Positions 25,863-35,449 of a DNA stretch of 64,000 nucleotides are shown here, one piece after another. The notes under the pieces were generated by a model, which worked only from the letters and a program-made list of their open reading frames with translations, was not told the DNA's origin and did not search any database. Within the stretch, counting starts at the first letter, position 1. Each line of letters starts with the position of its first letter. Where the stretch lies: assembly GCF_009455635.1 (NCBI RefSeq), contig NZ_QPER01000002.1:248001-312000 (forward strand), given 5' to 3'. A program made the position numbers and the translations under genes. Source of the DNA: Paraburkholderia agricolaris. GTDB taxonomy: Bacteria; Pseudomonadota; Gammaproteobacteria; Burkholderiales; Burkholderiaceae.

Positions 25863-26504
25863 TCAACTTTCTTTCAGCGGTCGAGTGCCCCAGAACAACA
25901 CCGCCTCGATCGCGAAAAATACAACGAGTGGCGCAATCGCCCCTGCCGTCCCCGCGATCTCATACCCAAACCGGCTCGTCACATAAAGCAGCACGATCAT
26001 GCTGATCGCCATGCCCGGAGCCCCAAGCCCGCGCAGCGCAGCGCTGTGGTGATAGCCGATCCAGAACGCGCCGCGCGAGACGATCCACAGCACGGTCGTT
26101 GCCACGACCGCGCGCATGGATGAGCCGTCGGGGCAGTAGGCGGCCAGGCCGAACAGCGCCGCCGCAAACACGATGATCTGCTCCACGGTGTTCTGCAGGT
26201 ACCGTTGATTGATGCGTAACCTGCGTGTCTCGAAGCCCACCAGCGGATCGAACGCGGGCGAGGTCAATCGTTCGTGCGCCACGGCTTCAACACCTGTCAC
26301 CAGACAGAACAACACTGCGGCACAGCAGCATTTCAGCGTCAGCAGCATCCGCGCGCCGAGGGTCTCCATGCCCGGCAGCGGCGACATAAAATGATCGACA
26401 GCGAGCCAGAGCCCAGAGGCAAACAGCGAGGCGATCGCGATGCCGGCAATGCCGACGGTACGCTGCCGGCGAAAGTCGGACGCGGGATGAACCGGGGCGG
26501 TCAT
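25863..26504 (-). CDS. MAPEG-family membrane protein
   Basis: A 213-residue integral membrane protein with about four to five hydrophobic segments. NTVEQIIVFAAALFGLAAY and SRGAFWIGYHHSA are hallmarks of the MAPEG family (membrane-associated proteins in eicosanoid and glutathione metabolism). Bacterial members may be membrane glutathione transferases, but many are uncharacterised. It is convergent with purA and not part of an operon. Confidence 0.82.
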   Translation of the reverse strand: MTAPVHPASDFRRQRTVGIAGIAIASLFASGLWLAVDHFMSPLPGMETLGARMLLTLKCCCAAVLFCLVTGVEAVAHERLTSPAFDPLVGFETRRLRINQRYLQNTVEQIIVFAAALFGLAAYCPDGSSMRAVVATTVLWIVSRGAFWIGYHHSAALRGLGAPGMAISMIVLLYVTSRFGYEIAGTAGAIAPLVVFFAIEAVLFWGTRPLKES

Positions 26505-26590
26505 GGATGTTTCCTCCAGGCGTTTTCGTGCAGCGATATTGTGTCATTGTCGTGGCCGATGATACGGCTGCAACCCAAGGAAACTAACGA

Positions 26591-27148
26591 ATGCAGAAAG
26601 ACGATCGCACCAGGATAATTTACGGCAGGACGCCGGAATCGGCGGCCATGGTGGCAAACGTCAAACGGGCAACGGCGCTCACCGCCAGACTTAACCGTTT
26701 GACGTTCAACGAGGCGGACGAAGTCCGGGCCTTGTTCAGTGAACTGATTGGTAAAAAGGTCGACGAGAGCTTTTTGCTGATCCCGCCGTTTTATACGGCC
26801 GGCGGAGACGAAATCCGCGTCGGCCGGAATGTCTTCATCAATCAGAACTGCACTTTCTATGACCTTGGCGGCCTCGACATTGCAGACGATGTGATGATCG
26901 GGCCGAACGTAAGCATCATCACGACGGGTCATCCCCTTGAACCCTCGCAGCGGCGCTCCGTCACCATCGGAGCGCCCATTGTGATCGGGAAAGGTGTGTG
27001 GATCGCGGCGGGTGCGACCATTATCGGTGGCGTAACGGTCGGCGAGAATTCGGTCGTCGCGGCCGGGTCGGTCGTCACCAAAGACGTTCCCCCGAATACG
27101 CTTGTTGGGGGCAATCCGGCGCGGGTCATTCGTTCGATTGCTGGCTAA
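26591..27148 (+). CDS. Sugar O-acetyltransferase, Maa/NodL/LacA type
   Basis: A 185-residue hexapeptide-repeat acetyltransferase. The N-terminal Maa domain (RIIYGRTPESAAMVANVKRA) is followed by left-handed beta-helix repeats (DIADDVMIGPNVSIITTGHP, IVIGKGVWIAAGATI, TVGENSVVAAGSVVTKDVPP). The catalytic His is in TTGHPLEP. The C-terminal GGNPARVIRSI is standard. It would transfer acetyl from acetyl-CoA to a sugar hydroxyl; the acceptor is unknown. It lies alone between the MAPEG gene and a cupin gene. Confidence 0.93.
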   Translation: MQKDDRTRIIYGRTPESAAMVANVKRATALTARLNRLTFNEADEVRALFSELIGKKVDESFLLIPPFYTAGGDEIRVGRNVFINQNCTFYDLGGLDIADDVMIGPNVSIITTGHPLEPSQRRSVTIGAPIVIGKGVWIAAGATIIGGVTVGENSVVAAGSVVTKDVPPNTLVGGNPARVIRSIAG

Positions 27149-27310
27149 GGGGGCGTCTGTTGAGGCGCACTATGCGAAACGACCGGTTAATTTGGCTCAC
27201 ATACTCGCGAGAATTTCTGGCTTGGTGAACGCTTTAACACGGGACTATGCTTGGGGTAGGGCGCGCTCGCGCTGTGTAGCGTTGGTCCAACCTGACTTCA
27301 GGGAGACGGC

Positions 27311-27667
27311 ATGATCCAACCGGTCGATGTTGGTGCGGTCGCGGGTGGCACGCTCCAAGGCTATTCAAATCAGATTCTGACGAGCGTGAACGACCACGAC
27401 GTTCATTTGAGCGTCATGGACGGCCCATATTTCTGGCACCTGCATCCCGATTCGGACGAAACATTTCTGGTTATCGAAGGCGTGCTCACTATCGACTTCG
27501 ACGATGGGTCGGTCGGCCTGTTGTCCGGCCAGTTGCTTACTGTGCCTGCAGGTATGCGCCATCGCACGCGGCCGCACGGTGCACGCTCGGTTAATCTGAC
27601 GGTCGAGAAGACCGATGCGACTACCGTCAGGTGCGAAGCCCCGCGGGGTTGGCCAGGATCGTCCTGA
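27311..27667 (+). CDS. Small cupin-domain protein
   Basis: A 118-residue single-domain cupin. The first motif is HLHPDSDETFLVIEGVLTID, with two His and a Glu as metal ligands, and the second is LLTVPAGMRHRTRP with the last His. CAGGGAGACGGC before the ATG provides a ribosome site. Such small cupins can be isomerases, dioxygenase-like or sensors; nothing here decides. Confidence 0.87.
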   Translation: MIQPVDVGAVAGGTLQGYSNQILTSVNDHDVHLSVMDGPYFWHLHPDSDETFLVIEGVLTIDFDDGSVGLLSGQLLTVPAGMRHRTRPHGARSVNLTVEKTDATTVRCEAPRGWPGSS

Positions 27668-27706
27668 GTTGGGCCTCGGCTAGTAGCGACCGCTCAAAGC
27701 GGCTGC

Positions 27707-28141
27707 TCACGTAGCGCCTGGTCGGTCCTGCTCGGGGTGACGAAACCGCGAGCGAGGAATTTCAGCGATTGCCGCGATCTCGATCATCAGTTCATGCCGG
27801 TATAGACGTTCGATCTGGACGGTCGTTGTGACTGGATAGGGCGCGGCAAAAAACTCTTGCCGGATGTCTCCTGTGGTCATGAATGCCTCGATGTCCGTTG
27901 CATAGTGAACCAGCGAAATCACATCCGCCATTTGCCCGCCCATCGACGCCAGAACGTCACGAATATTCTCCAGAACCTTGCGCACCTGCGCCCGCATGTC
28001 GTTTTGCCCGACGACTTGCCCGTGGCGATCGAGTGACACCTGCCCCTTCAGGTGGACGATCTGGCCATCGCCCTGGATGACGGCCATTGAGAATGCGCCG
28101 AACGGCGACCAGACATTAGTCGGGTTCACTGCATTTACCAT
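27707..28141 (-). CDS. RidA-like protein lacking the catalytic Arg
   Basis: A 144-residue Rid-family protein. MVNAVNPTNVWSPFGAFSMA, HLKGQVSLDRHGQVVG and QVRKVLENIRDVLASMGG are family features. At the position where RidA has the substrate-binding Arg the sequence reads YPVTTTVQIERL, so the residue is Thr. This places it among the Rid groups without imine deaminase activity. It may bind a small ligand. It is convergent with the cupin gene. Confidence 0.87.
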   Translation of the reverse strand: MVNAVNPTNVWSPFGAFSMAVIQGDGQIVHLKGQVSLDRHGQVVGQNDMRAQVRKVLENIRDVLASMGGQMADVISLVHYATDIEAFMTTGDIRQEFFAAPYPVTTTVQIERLYRHELMIEIAAIAEIPRSRFRHPEQDRPGAT

Positions 28142-28278
28142 TGCCGAACTCCTATGGCTAGTTGTCCGTAGAAATTATGCCCCACCCAGGATGCGAGCGC
28201 CGATTGGCCGCGATGGCGGCAGTTTAGCGCTACTATATTCGCGGCCATGCCTTCAGCCGAATACATGCGAGACACCCT

Positions 28279-28731
28279 ATGCATCCCGATCCCCGCCCTG
28301 CCATTCTGGCCGACTGTCAAGCTATCGAGGAAATCGTTCGAGATGCCTACTCGCCTTATATCCGTCGTATTGGACGGCCGCCGGGACCGATGCTGGATGA
28401 CTATGAATTCCTGATCGACAAGGGCAGCGTCTATGTTGTCGATCAGGAGGGCACGATACAAGGCATTGTTGTGCTCATTCCGGAACAGGATGCGATGCTG
28501 CTGGACAACGTAGCCGTGGCACCTTCCGCCAAGGGGACAGGAATAGGGCGCCGCCTGCTGGAGTTTGCCGAGCGCTCAGCGAGAGCGGCAGGTTACCGTG
28601 TCATCCGGCTCTACACCCACGAGACCATGACGGAAAATATCGCGCTGTACTCTCGCATCGGCTATACCGAGACGCATCGGGCCGAGGAGAAAGGCTTGAA
28701 ACGGGTCTTCATGGTTAAGCATCTAGACTGA
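28279..28731 (+). CDS. GNAT-family N-acetyltransferase
   Basis: A 150-residue GNAT enzyme. The acetyl-CoA site is NVAVAPSAKGTGIGRRLLEF, with the beta-4 strand IQGIVVLIPE before it and FMVKHLD at the C-terminus. It is divergent from the RidA-like gene at 28141. The acceptor amine is unknown. Confidence 0.9.
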   Translation: MHPDPRPAILADCQAIEEIVRDAYSPYIRRIGRPPGPMLDDYEFLIDKGSVYVVDQEGTIQGIVVLIPEQDAMLLDNVAVAPSAKGTGIGRRLLEFAERSARAAGYRVIRLYTHETMTENIALYSRIGYTETHRAEEKGLKRVFMVKHLD

Positions 28732-28804
28732 TCGCTGCTGATGTCTGCCGGCGTTCGGCGTGACCAGGCGTCCGGTTTGTGTTCGTGATCCGGCGAGCTT
28801 AACG

Positions 28805-29113
28805 TCAAGCCGGTGGCACCTGCTGGCATTCCGCCTGGAACCAGCGGTCGACCTGGCGCTGTGCCGCCTGCAGATCCCCCGGATAGTATGGGTCGTACCA
28901 TCTTGACGGGTCATAGCCCGCTTGCCTTAAAGCCGCCAGTTCGCTGCGATTTCGCTCCGGGGTCGGAGGCGCATTGTTCCTGAGTGCGGCCAGGTCGTGG
29001 CATTGCAATGTACTCAAATGCGCCGTGCTTTGCGGCACGCCACCCGCCGCGCAGCCAGCGAGCAATATAAGCAACGGAGAAAGCCTCAGCCACTTTCGCG
29101 GTTGGTTCTTCAT
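28805..29113 (-). CDS. Small lipoprotein with a DUF4148-like segment
   Basis: A 102-residue protein with a lipoprotein signal peptide: a basic start (MKNQPRKWLR), a hydrophobic core and the lipobox LLAGC at about residue 21. The mature part has RSELAALRQAGYDPSRWYDP followed by YPGDLQAAQRQV, resembling DUF4148, a family of short periplasmic proteins abundant in Burkholderiales. It is probably an outer-membrane-anchored lipoprotein. Function unknown. Confidence 0.75.
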   Translation of the reverse strand: MKNQPRKWLRLSPLLILLAGCAAGGVPQSTAHLSTLQCHDLAALRNNAPPTPERNRSELAALRQAGYDPSRWYDPYYPGDLQAAQRQVDRWFQAECQQVPPA

Positions 29114-29239
29114 ATTACGTCTCACTCCATTCAAGCGACACAAAACAACAGCGGCAAACGGTCAGAAGCGGTCTGCTGAACCAGCGAACCCTAGGTCACT
29201 CAACGAGCCCAGGTTTGCTCCGGAGCAGACGTCGAGCGT

Positions 29240-29818
29240 CTAGGCGAGCAACTGCAAAGCATCCGCGAGCGACAGCACCGTGGTGCGCGAATCGAATGCG
29301 GTGGAAAACAGATGTTCATGCACCACCTGATCCGGGTCGTAGCAGCAATCCTTGACCGTGTACAGGCGGAAGTCTGCGTCGCTCGCATAAGCCACCGACG
29401 ACAGCATGACGCCGGTCGACGCAATCCCAACCATGATCAACGAATCGATACCTTGTGCGGAAAGCCGTACCTGCAGGTCGGTGCCGAAGAACACACTGGC
29501 GCGATGCGCGATGATGACCGGTTCATGGGCCTGCCGACCCAACTCCGGCGAGATCAGGTCGTCGACGAAGAGGCCGAGTTGCCTGATTCCCTGCCCATTC
29601 TTGTTCAATGGGCTGACTTCCGGATAGCCCGGGCTGAACCGGAGGTTGGCGAAATAGACGCTGACACCTTTGGCCCGCGCGGCGTCGCATAGTTTGCGCG
29701 TATTGGCGAGCAACGCGGGTGCGACCGATGGAAAGAGCCCGAGAATGTCGGTCTGATAATGCATGACGATAAGCGCGGTGTGCGCCGGCGTGATTGCCGT
29801 TGGCAACGCTGCCTCCAT
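29240..29818 (-). CDS. Isochorismatase-fold protein with replaced catalytic residues
   Basis: A 192-residue protein with the overall cysteine-hydrolase fold (TALIVMHYQTDIL, FANLRFSPGYPEVSP, KDCCYDPDQVVHEHL). The catalytic Asp position is His (VMHYQ), the Lys position falls in AHRASVFFG without Lys, and the Cys position reads GIASTGVMLSSV with no Cys. It therefore probably does not act as a cysteine hydrolase; a subfamily with STGV at this place is known in databases but uncharacterised. It may bind a ligand or have other chemistry. Confidence 0.85.
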   Translation of the reverse strand: MEAALPTAITPAHTALIVMHYQTDILGLFPSVAPALLANTRKLCDAARAKGVSVYFANLRFSPGYPEVSPLNKNGQGIRQLGLFVDDLISPELGRQAHEPVIIAHRASVFFGTDLQVRLSAQGIDSLIMVGIASTGVMLSSVAYASDADFRLYTVKDCCYDPDQVVHEHLFSTAFDSRTTVLSLADALQLLA

Positions 29819-30148
29819 TTAACCGTCTCCTTTCTTCGACACGCGATTCATATTCTCAACCAGAGAGCGCTGAGCGTAGCGAAGCATCTATGGTCAAAAC
29901 GACGCTTCGCTGCCGTGGAAATAATACTTCATGTCGTCACGCCGGTGAGCCGACCAGAAACAAGCGCGCGGGATGCTCCCATTCTGTTAGGGAGCAATGC
30001 GGACCATTGACGGCATCGGGATCGCTATTCAGCGGATTTCGAGGAGTCTACTCAATCACTGCCCGGCGGACTTTATGCAAAGCATCGCCGGAGAAGCATT
30101 TTGTTTTGCTGCAAGGCGAGATTGCAGCCGCGATGCAGCAGTGCGAAC
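29819..30148. other. Intergenic stretch without a gene
   Basis: About 330 bp between two minus-strand genes. No open frame here has a recognisable domain or ribosome site. An 8-bp inverted repeat AGCGAAGC/GCTTCGCT with a long loop near 29880 is the only structure I notice and is weak. Confidence 0.45.
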
Positions 30149-31399
30149 TTACGAACCGGTACACGCCTGAGCTGTGACGCGGGACCGGCCATATGCGTGC
30201 ATCAACATGAAGCTGATCAAAAAGCTGAAGCCGCCAACAAGAAGCAAGCCGATTTCTCCAAGCGTCGGAAGCAGATTGGTCAGGAAGCCCGTAACGACCC
30301 ATGCGACTGCCATCACTGATCCGGCAACGCCGAGCGCCCACCCCTGGCGCTCTTCACTCACCGCATCGGAAAAGGCGGTGTACATCGTGGTGTAGGCAAC
30401 CATGTCGAAACAGCCGACCAGCATCGCGAGACACCACAACGCAATTTCGTGCGGAAACAGCGCGGAGAGTATCTGGCACACGCCGGCAACCAGTAGCCCA
30501 GTCTTCGCAATGTCCATCACACTCCAGATGCGGAGCATGAACCGCACGACGAACAGCAGGCCGAAGGCAAAGCAGAGACCGATCAAGCCGCTGAATAGTC
30601 CAAGTTGCGCGCTCGTATAGTGGAGTCTCGTCTCCAGCAGAAGCATGATCGTTTGCAGATAAAGCCCATAACCGACCTGCATCAGAAAGAAGACGACTGA
30701 CAGGAAGGCGACTTCCTTGTGCGTTGCGGCCTGATAGATGATGCGCAGCGGTAGCATAAGGTCGACGCGGGAATTTCCCGATGCCGGAATTGTGTTCCGG
30801 TAGGAATACGCAGTCCAGATTGCGCAGATTGCCGATAGGCTGCCCACGAGTAGAAACGGTGTGCCGTAGTTGAAGGCTGGCGCAATCGTCCGGTCCGACG
30901 TAACGCCGCCGATTACAGGGCCGACAATCACGCCGGCGCTGAACGCAAGCGACATGATGCTCATGTTGTAAGCCTTGTTTTCGGGTGTACTCATGTCCGT
31001 GATCGCGGCCTGTGCGATGCCCTGACAGCCGGCCATCAGGCCACTCAAGCCACGTCCGATCAACAATAGCCACAGGCTCGGCCAAAGCGCGCCGAACGCC
31101 ATCAGGAAATAACTTACGGACAGGCCTGAAGCGCACAAAAGCAGAATTTTCCGGCGACCGTATCCATCCGAAAGCTCGCCCATCAGCGATGAACCAAAGA
31201 ACATGCAGAACGGATAGATGCCGTAGCCAAGTCCGAGGTAGAAGGTACGGAGCTGAGGACTGGTATTGGCAGCCAGAATCCCGGCCTGCGGATCGTTGAA
31301 TATCGCTGACATCATTGGATAAACCAGACCGAATCCCATTGCGTCGATAGCGATAGCGAGCAGGCAAGGGCCGAGAAGTTTGAGGTTGAGTTTGGACAT
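30149..31399 (-). CDS. MFS transporter, TetA-like drug/metabolite efflux type
   Basis: A 416-residue permease with 12 hydrophobic segments. The TM2-TM3 signature is GELSDGYGRRKILLL and TM1 begins LAIAIDAMGFGLVYPMMSAI; the overall pattern resembles the TetA/multidrug branch of DHA1 transporters. I take the ATG at 31399 because the upstream frame reads as unrelated sequence overlapping the LysR promoter. It is divergent from a LysR gene at 31513. Substrate unknown. Confidence 0.88.
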   Translation of the reverse strand: MSKLNLKLLGPCLLAIAIDAMGFGLVYPMMSAIFNDPQAGILAANTSPQLRTFYLGLGYGIYPFCMFFGSSLMGELSDGYGRRKILLLCASGLSVSYFLMAFGALWPSLWLLLIGRGLSGLMAGCQGIAQAAITDMSTPENKAYNMSIMSLAFSAGVIVGPVIGGVTSDRTIAPAFNYGTPFLLVGSLSAICAIWTAYSYRNTIPASGNSRVDLMLPLRIIYQAATHKEVAFLSVVFFLMQVGYGLYLQTIMLLLETRLHYTSAQLGLFSGLIGLCFAFGLLFVVRFMLRIWSVMDIAKTGLLVAGVCQILSALFPHEIALWCLAMLVGCFDMVAYTTMYTAFSDAVSEERQGWALGVAGSVMAVAWVVTGFLTNLLPTLGEIGLLLVGGFSFLISFMLMHAYGRSRVTAQACTGS

Positions 31400-31512
31400 G
31401 GGTGCTTTGCAGGCGAAGACGTAGTGCTCGTTACAGTAGCGTCCTGCAATGGCCTCGCGGTAGGCGGCTTGCGCCGATAACATCTATTGGCGAAACTGAT
31501 ACGATACGGCGC

Positions 31513-32436
31513 ATGGATCTCTTGGCGGCGATGCGAATCTATGTGCGGGTGGTTGAGCGCGGCAACATGTCGAGGGCCGCGCGCGACCTCGGAATAGGCC
31601 AGCCTGCGGTCAGCGAGCGTATTGAGCGGCTTGAGCAACATCTCGGGGTAAAACTGCTGCGCCGTAGTACGCGCGTCGTATCGTGTACGGACGAGGGCAA
31701 TCTCTTTTATGAACGCAGCAAGCAGGTAATCGACGCGGCGGATGATGCCTGCGCCGCCGTCTCGCAAGACGATCGCACCCTGCGAGGCCTGTTACGTATT
31801 GCTGCGCCTCAGGGTCTCGGCGAAGTCGTTCTGCCGCGTATCCTGCTGGGTATCCGTGAGCAGCATCCGCAGCTCAATATTGATCTGATATTGAACGACC
31901 ATATCGTCGATCCCATTACTGAGGGGGTTGATATCTCGTTGCGCCTGGGAGAGTTGAGTGCAGGCAACTTTATCGCCCGTCCGCTAGGTCATGTTCGGCG
32001 CGTGCTGGTTGCCGCGCCCAGCTATCTGGAACGGTACGGTGTGCCGGATCACCCGAACGATCTGGTCGCGCATTCGTTTATCCGCGTGATGAATCTGTTC
32101 GGCGACGGCATGCTAAGGCTGCTTGATGAACGCGAGTCGTTGGTAGCGGCACCGGTCACGGCCACAATCAGCCTGAGCCATTGGCGGCCGGTGTATGAGT
32201 TGCTCATTGCGGGTGGGGGCATTGGCGTGCTCCAGGAGCCCATGTGTGCCCAGGCCATGGAACGCGGTGATTTGATTCGGCTGCTGCCTCAGTACACCGT
32301 GCCGGGCTTCGACCTGAATGCGTTGCTTGCGCGCCCCATTCCTTCCAGGGTGCGTGCGATCATGACGATACTGGAAAAGGCCTTGCCTGCAGTGCTCGGT
32401 AAGCTTGATCTCAACGACACTACGGTAAATCGGTAG
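31513..32436 (+). CDS. LysR-family regulator
   Basis: A 307-residue LysR protein. MDLLAAMRIYVRVVERGNMS, then DLGIGQPAVSERIERLEQHL and LLRRSTRVVSCTDEG give the HTH and wing, in the DmlR/CrgA-like branch. The effector domain has PSYLERYGVPDHPNDL, a motif common there. It is divergent from the MFS gene at 30149-31399, which it probably controls. Confidence 0.93.
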   Translation: MDLLAAMRIYVRVVERGNMSRAARDLGIGQPAVSERIERLEQHLGVKLLRRSTRVVSCTDEGNLFYERSKQVIDAADDACAAVSQDDRTLRGLLRIAAPQGLGEVVLPRILLGIREQHPQLNIDLILNDHIVDPITEGVDISLRLGELSAGNFIARPLGHVRRVLVAAPSYLERYGVPDHPNDLVAHSFIRVMNLFGDGMLRLLDERESLVAAPVTATISLSHWRPVYELLIAGGGIGVLQEPMCAQAMERGDLIRLLPQYTVPGFDLNALLARPIPSRVRAIMTILEKALPAVLGKLDLNDTTVNR

Positions 32437-32485
32437 GCGATCTTCATCCGTGAGTTGAAGACGTTAGTGGAGGTTGGGCGTTTCA

Positions 32486-32510
32486 GGTCGCAAGCTGCCA
32501 GCTTGCGACC
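32486..32510. terminator. Strong hairpin between convergent genes
   Basis: A perfect 11-bp stem (GGTCGCAAGCT pairing with AGCTTGCGACC) with a three-base loop lies between the stop codons of a LysR and a TetR gene that point at each other. No T run follows on either strand, so it may not be a textbook intrinsic terminator; it could still separate the two transcripts. Confidence 0.5.
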
Positions 32511-32527
32511 GATAAGCAGACCTCGCT

Positions 32528-33106
32528 TCACGCACCGCGAACCAGGGCATCGACAAAGGTCGCCGCAGATTCTTTAAGCTGCTCACGGTTATATCCAGCG
32601 CGTTCCATCACAGCGAGTCCTCTCGTGAAGGTTACAACCACACGAGCAAGTCGATTTGCATCGATCACTGTCAATCTGCTGGGGGCGCAACGGATTGCTT
32701 CGCCTATCAGCTGCTCAAGTCGGCTAAGCATACTTTGCACGCGCTGGCGCACCGCTTTACTCGAAATAGTCGCGTCGAGCGCGGTGCGTGTTGACAGGCA
32801 ACCCCGCGCCGGCGATCCGCGCGTCATATTTGCAATGATTACGTCGAATAAATTCTGCAGCCTGGCCGCTGTGTCGCCTTGTGCCAACGCGTTGCCGGCC
32901 GTTTCCAGGAATTGCCCGGCGTACTGGTCGAAGGCTCGCAGAAAAATTGCTTCCTTGTTGCCGTAGGCGTTGTAAAGACTGCCGCGCTGAACGCCTGTCG
33001 CCGTGGCAAGGTCCTGCATGGTCGCGTCGTGGAGACCTTTCCGCCAGAACACATCCAATGCGATGGCGATCACCTCTTCCTCGTCAAACTGGCGTGCGCC
33101 TACCAT
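32528..33106 (-). CDS. TetR-family transcriptional repressor
   Basis: A 192-residue protein. The HTH is visible in IALDVFWRKGLHDATMQDLA and TGVQRGSLYNAYGNKEAIF. The C-terminal domain has SPARGCLSTRTALD, found in the AcrR/NemR-like group whose conserved Cys (in RGCL) can sense electrophiles. AAGGAG precedes the ATG at 33106. It is divergent from a YdhR-type gene, and two tandem palindromic operators lie between. A role as an electrophile or quinone sensor is inference. Confidence 0.92.
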   Translation of the reverse strand: MVGARQFDEEEVIAIALDVFWRKGLHDATMQDLATATGVQRGSLYNAYGNKEAIFLRAFDQYAGQFLETAGNALAQGDTAARLQNLFDVIIANMTRGSPARGCLSTRTALDATISSKAVRQRVQSMLSRLEQLIGEAIRCAPSRLTVIDANRLARVVVTFTRGLAVMERAGYNREQLKESAATFVDALVRGA

Positions 33107-33129
33107 TCGATTTGCTCCTTATGTCTATT

Positions 33130-33165
33130 CTTGACACTATTGTCAAGATTGACGATAGTGTCAAG
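33130..33165. promoter_or_regulatory. Doubled TetR operator with overlapping divergent promoters
   Basis: The 36-bp stretch is a near-perfect palindrome (16 of 18 positions) built from two copies of TTGAC-N6-GTCAA. The left copy, CTTGACA-CTAT-TGTCAAG, is itself a perfect inverted repeat. On each strand a TTGACA hexamer is followed after 17 bp by GATAGT or AATAGT, so the two operators overlap the -35 and -10 of both the TetR gene and the gene at 33282. Confidence 0.7.
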
Positions 33166-33281
33166 GAAGGGGTGCATAGCGTCGATTGGAGGAGTGCGGA
33201 ATCTATCCGCGACGACCGAATGGACGCGTGTCGCGCACAGGGCAGGATCTCTAACGTCTTCACAACGAAGGGAGCGTTTCA

Positions 33282-33596
33282 ATGATCACCGTCATCACAT
33301 CGTTTCAGTTGCCAAAGCCGATTACACGGGAAGAGGCACGAAGCCTTTTTCTGAGCACTGCGCCGAAGTATCGGGGCGTAACCGGTCTGCTCCGTAAGTG
33401 CTATATCTTGTCGGAAGACGGGAGCGCTGGTGGCGGAATCTACCTCTGGAACTCCCGTGCTGAAGCTGAGGCCATGTACACCGAGAATTGGAGGACTTTG
33501 GCGCGGGAGAAATATGGTGCCGATCCTTCGGTCACGTACTTTGAAAGCCCCGTCGTGGTTGACAACGTCACGCACGAAATTCTCTCGGATGAGTAG
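33282..33596 (+). CDS. YdhR-family monooxygenase-like protein
   Basis: A 104-residue alpha/beta-barrel protein. ITSFQLPKPITREEARSLF, then APKYRGVTGLLRKCYI and GGGIYLWNSRAEAEAMY match the YdhR (putative mono-oxygenase) family. The E. coli relative has unknown substrate; the fold is shared with small quinone-forming monooxygenases. It lies directly divergent from a TetR gene across a doubled operator and is likely the repressor's main target. Confidence 0.87.
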   Translation: MITVITSFQLPKPITREEARSLFLSTAPKYRGVTGLLRKCYILSEDGSAGGGIYLWNSRAEAEAMYTENWRTLAREKYGADPSVTYFESPVVVDNVTHEILSDE

Positions 33597-34370
<774 letters not shown>

Positions 34371-34480
34371 ACGGGCGAAAGATGTAGCGGCGAGCCACGA
34401 TCTTGCGAACGGCAAGCACAAGCCGAACGGTTGGCTTGTACCTTGTTGACGGCCTTGCTCGCATACTGGAAGCGACGTGA

Positions 34481-35449
34481 ATGAGTATTCTCGCGACTAT
34501 TGCAATGGCTGCAGCCATGCAATCTGGAATCCCGCTCCACGTGGTACGGGCGGACATTGACGCGCCGGGTCCTGCAGGACCGTTGCGAGGCACGCTGCTA
34601 TCGCCTGCCGCTCATGACGTCCCGGTGGTCCTGATCGTACCGGGTTCGGGCCCAACGGACCGGGATGGCAATGGCCCATATACTCATGCATCGACATACA
34701 GGCTGATTGCTGAGGGGCTGCTCAGTCGTGGTATCGCATCGGTTCGAATCGACAAGCGAGGCATGTTCGGCAGCGCGTCGGCAATACCCGACGCAGATAA
34801 CGTCACACTCGACGACTACGCGACCGACGTGCACTCGTGGGTGACGGCCATCAGGCAGCGGACGGGCACCCCCTGCGTATGGGTGTTGGGGCACAGCGAG
34901 GGCGGATTGGTATCGCTGGTTGCCGCGCAGCATACGGCCGATATTTGCGGTCTGATCCTGGTCTCCACGGCCGGACGTCCACTCGGACAGGTACTGAGGG
35001 AGCAATTGCAATCAAACCTCGCAAACAGCCCTCTGCTGAATAACGCAATGTCGGTGCTCAACGATCTCGAAGCGGGGCAGCCGGTGGACGCGACAAAGAT
35101 CGATCCTGGCCTGATGCCATTGTTCAGACCGCAAGTGCAGCGCTTTCTCATGAGCGAATTGGCGGCTTCCCCAACTACTCTTCTGGCAGGTTACAAAAAG
35201 CCGGTGCTCATCGTGCAGGGGTTGCAAGACCTTCAGGTCAGTCAGCAGGATGCGCAATTGCTAAAGCATGCGAATCCGCAAGCCAAACTCGTGCTTGTCG
35301 CCAATGCCAATCACGTTCTCAAAGCGGTGCGAACGCGGGACCGGGCAGGGAATCTTGCCACTTACTCGGACCCAGATCTCCCGCTGGCCGACCATGTTGT
35401 CGAAGCGATTGCGACGTTCGTGAAGAAGCCGGATGCGGAGCACCGTTAG
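34481..35449 (+). CDS. Alpha/beta hydrolase with N-terminal signal-like segment
   Basis: A 322-residue hydrolase. The nucleophile elbow is LGHSEGG, the oxyanion region is VPGSGPTDRDGNGP, and LIVQGLQDLQV carries the acidic triad residue, with His in NANHVLK. The first about 15 residues (MSILATIAMAAAMQ) are hydrophobic but short for a signal peptide, so location is uncertain. This matches the YbbA/Aes-like serine hydrolases with the GSGPTDRDGN motif. Substrate unknown. Confidence 0.88.
   Translation: MSILATIAMAAAMQSGIPLHVVRADIDAPGPAGPLRGTLLSPAAHDVPVVLIVPGSGPTDRDGNGPYTHASTYRLIAEGLLSRGIASVRIDKRGMFGSASAIPDADNVTLDDYATDVHSWVTAIRQRTGTPCVWVLGHSEGGLVSLVAAQHTADICGLILVSTAGRPLGQVLREQLQSNLANSPLLNNAMSVLNDLEAGQPVDATKIDPGLMPLFRPQVQRFLMSELAASPTTLLAGYKKPVLIVQGLQDLQVSQQDAQLLKHANPQAKLVLVANANHVLKAVRTRDRAGNLATYSDPDLPLADHVVEAIATFVKKPDAEHR

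Noticed and set aside
29870..29920. 8-bp inverted repeat AGCGAAGC/GCTTCGCT
   Set aside because: Loop is long, no T run and no gene context; could be chance.
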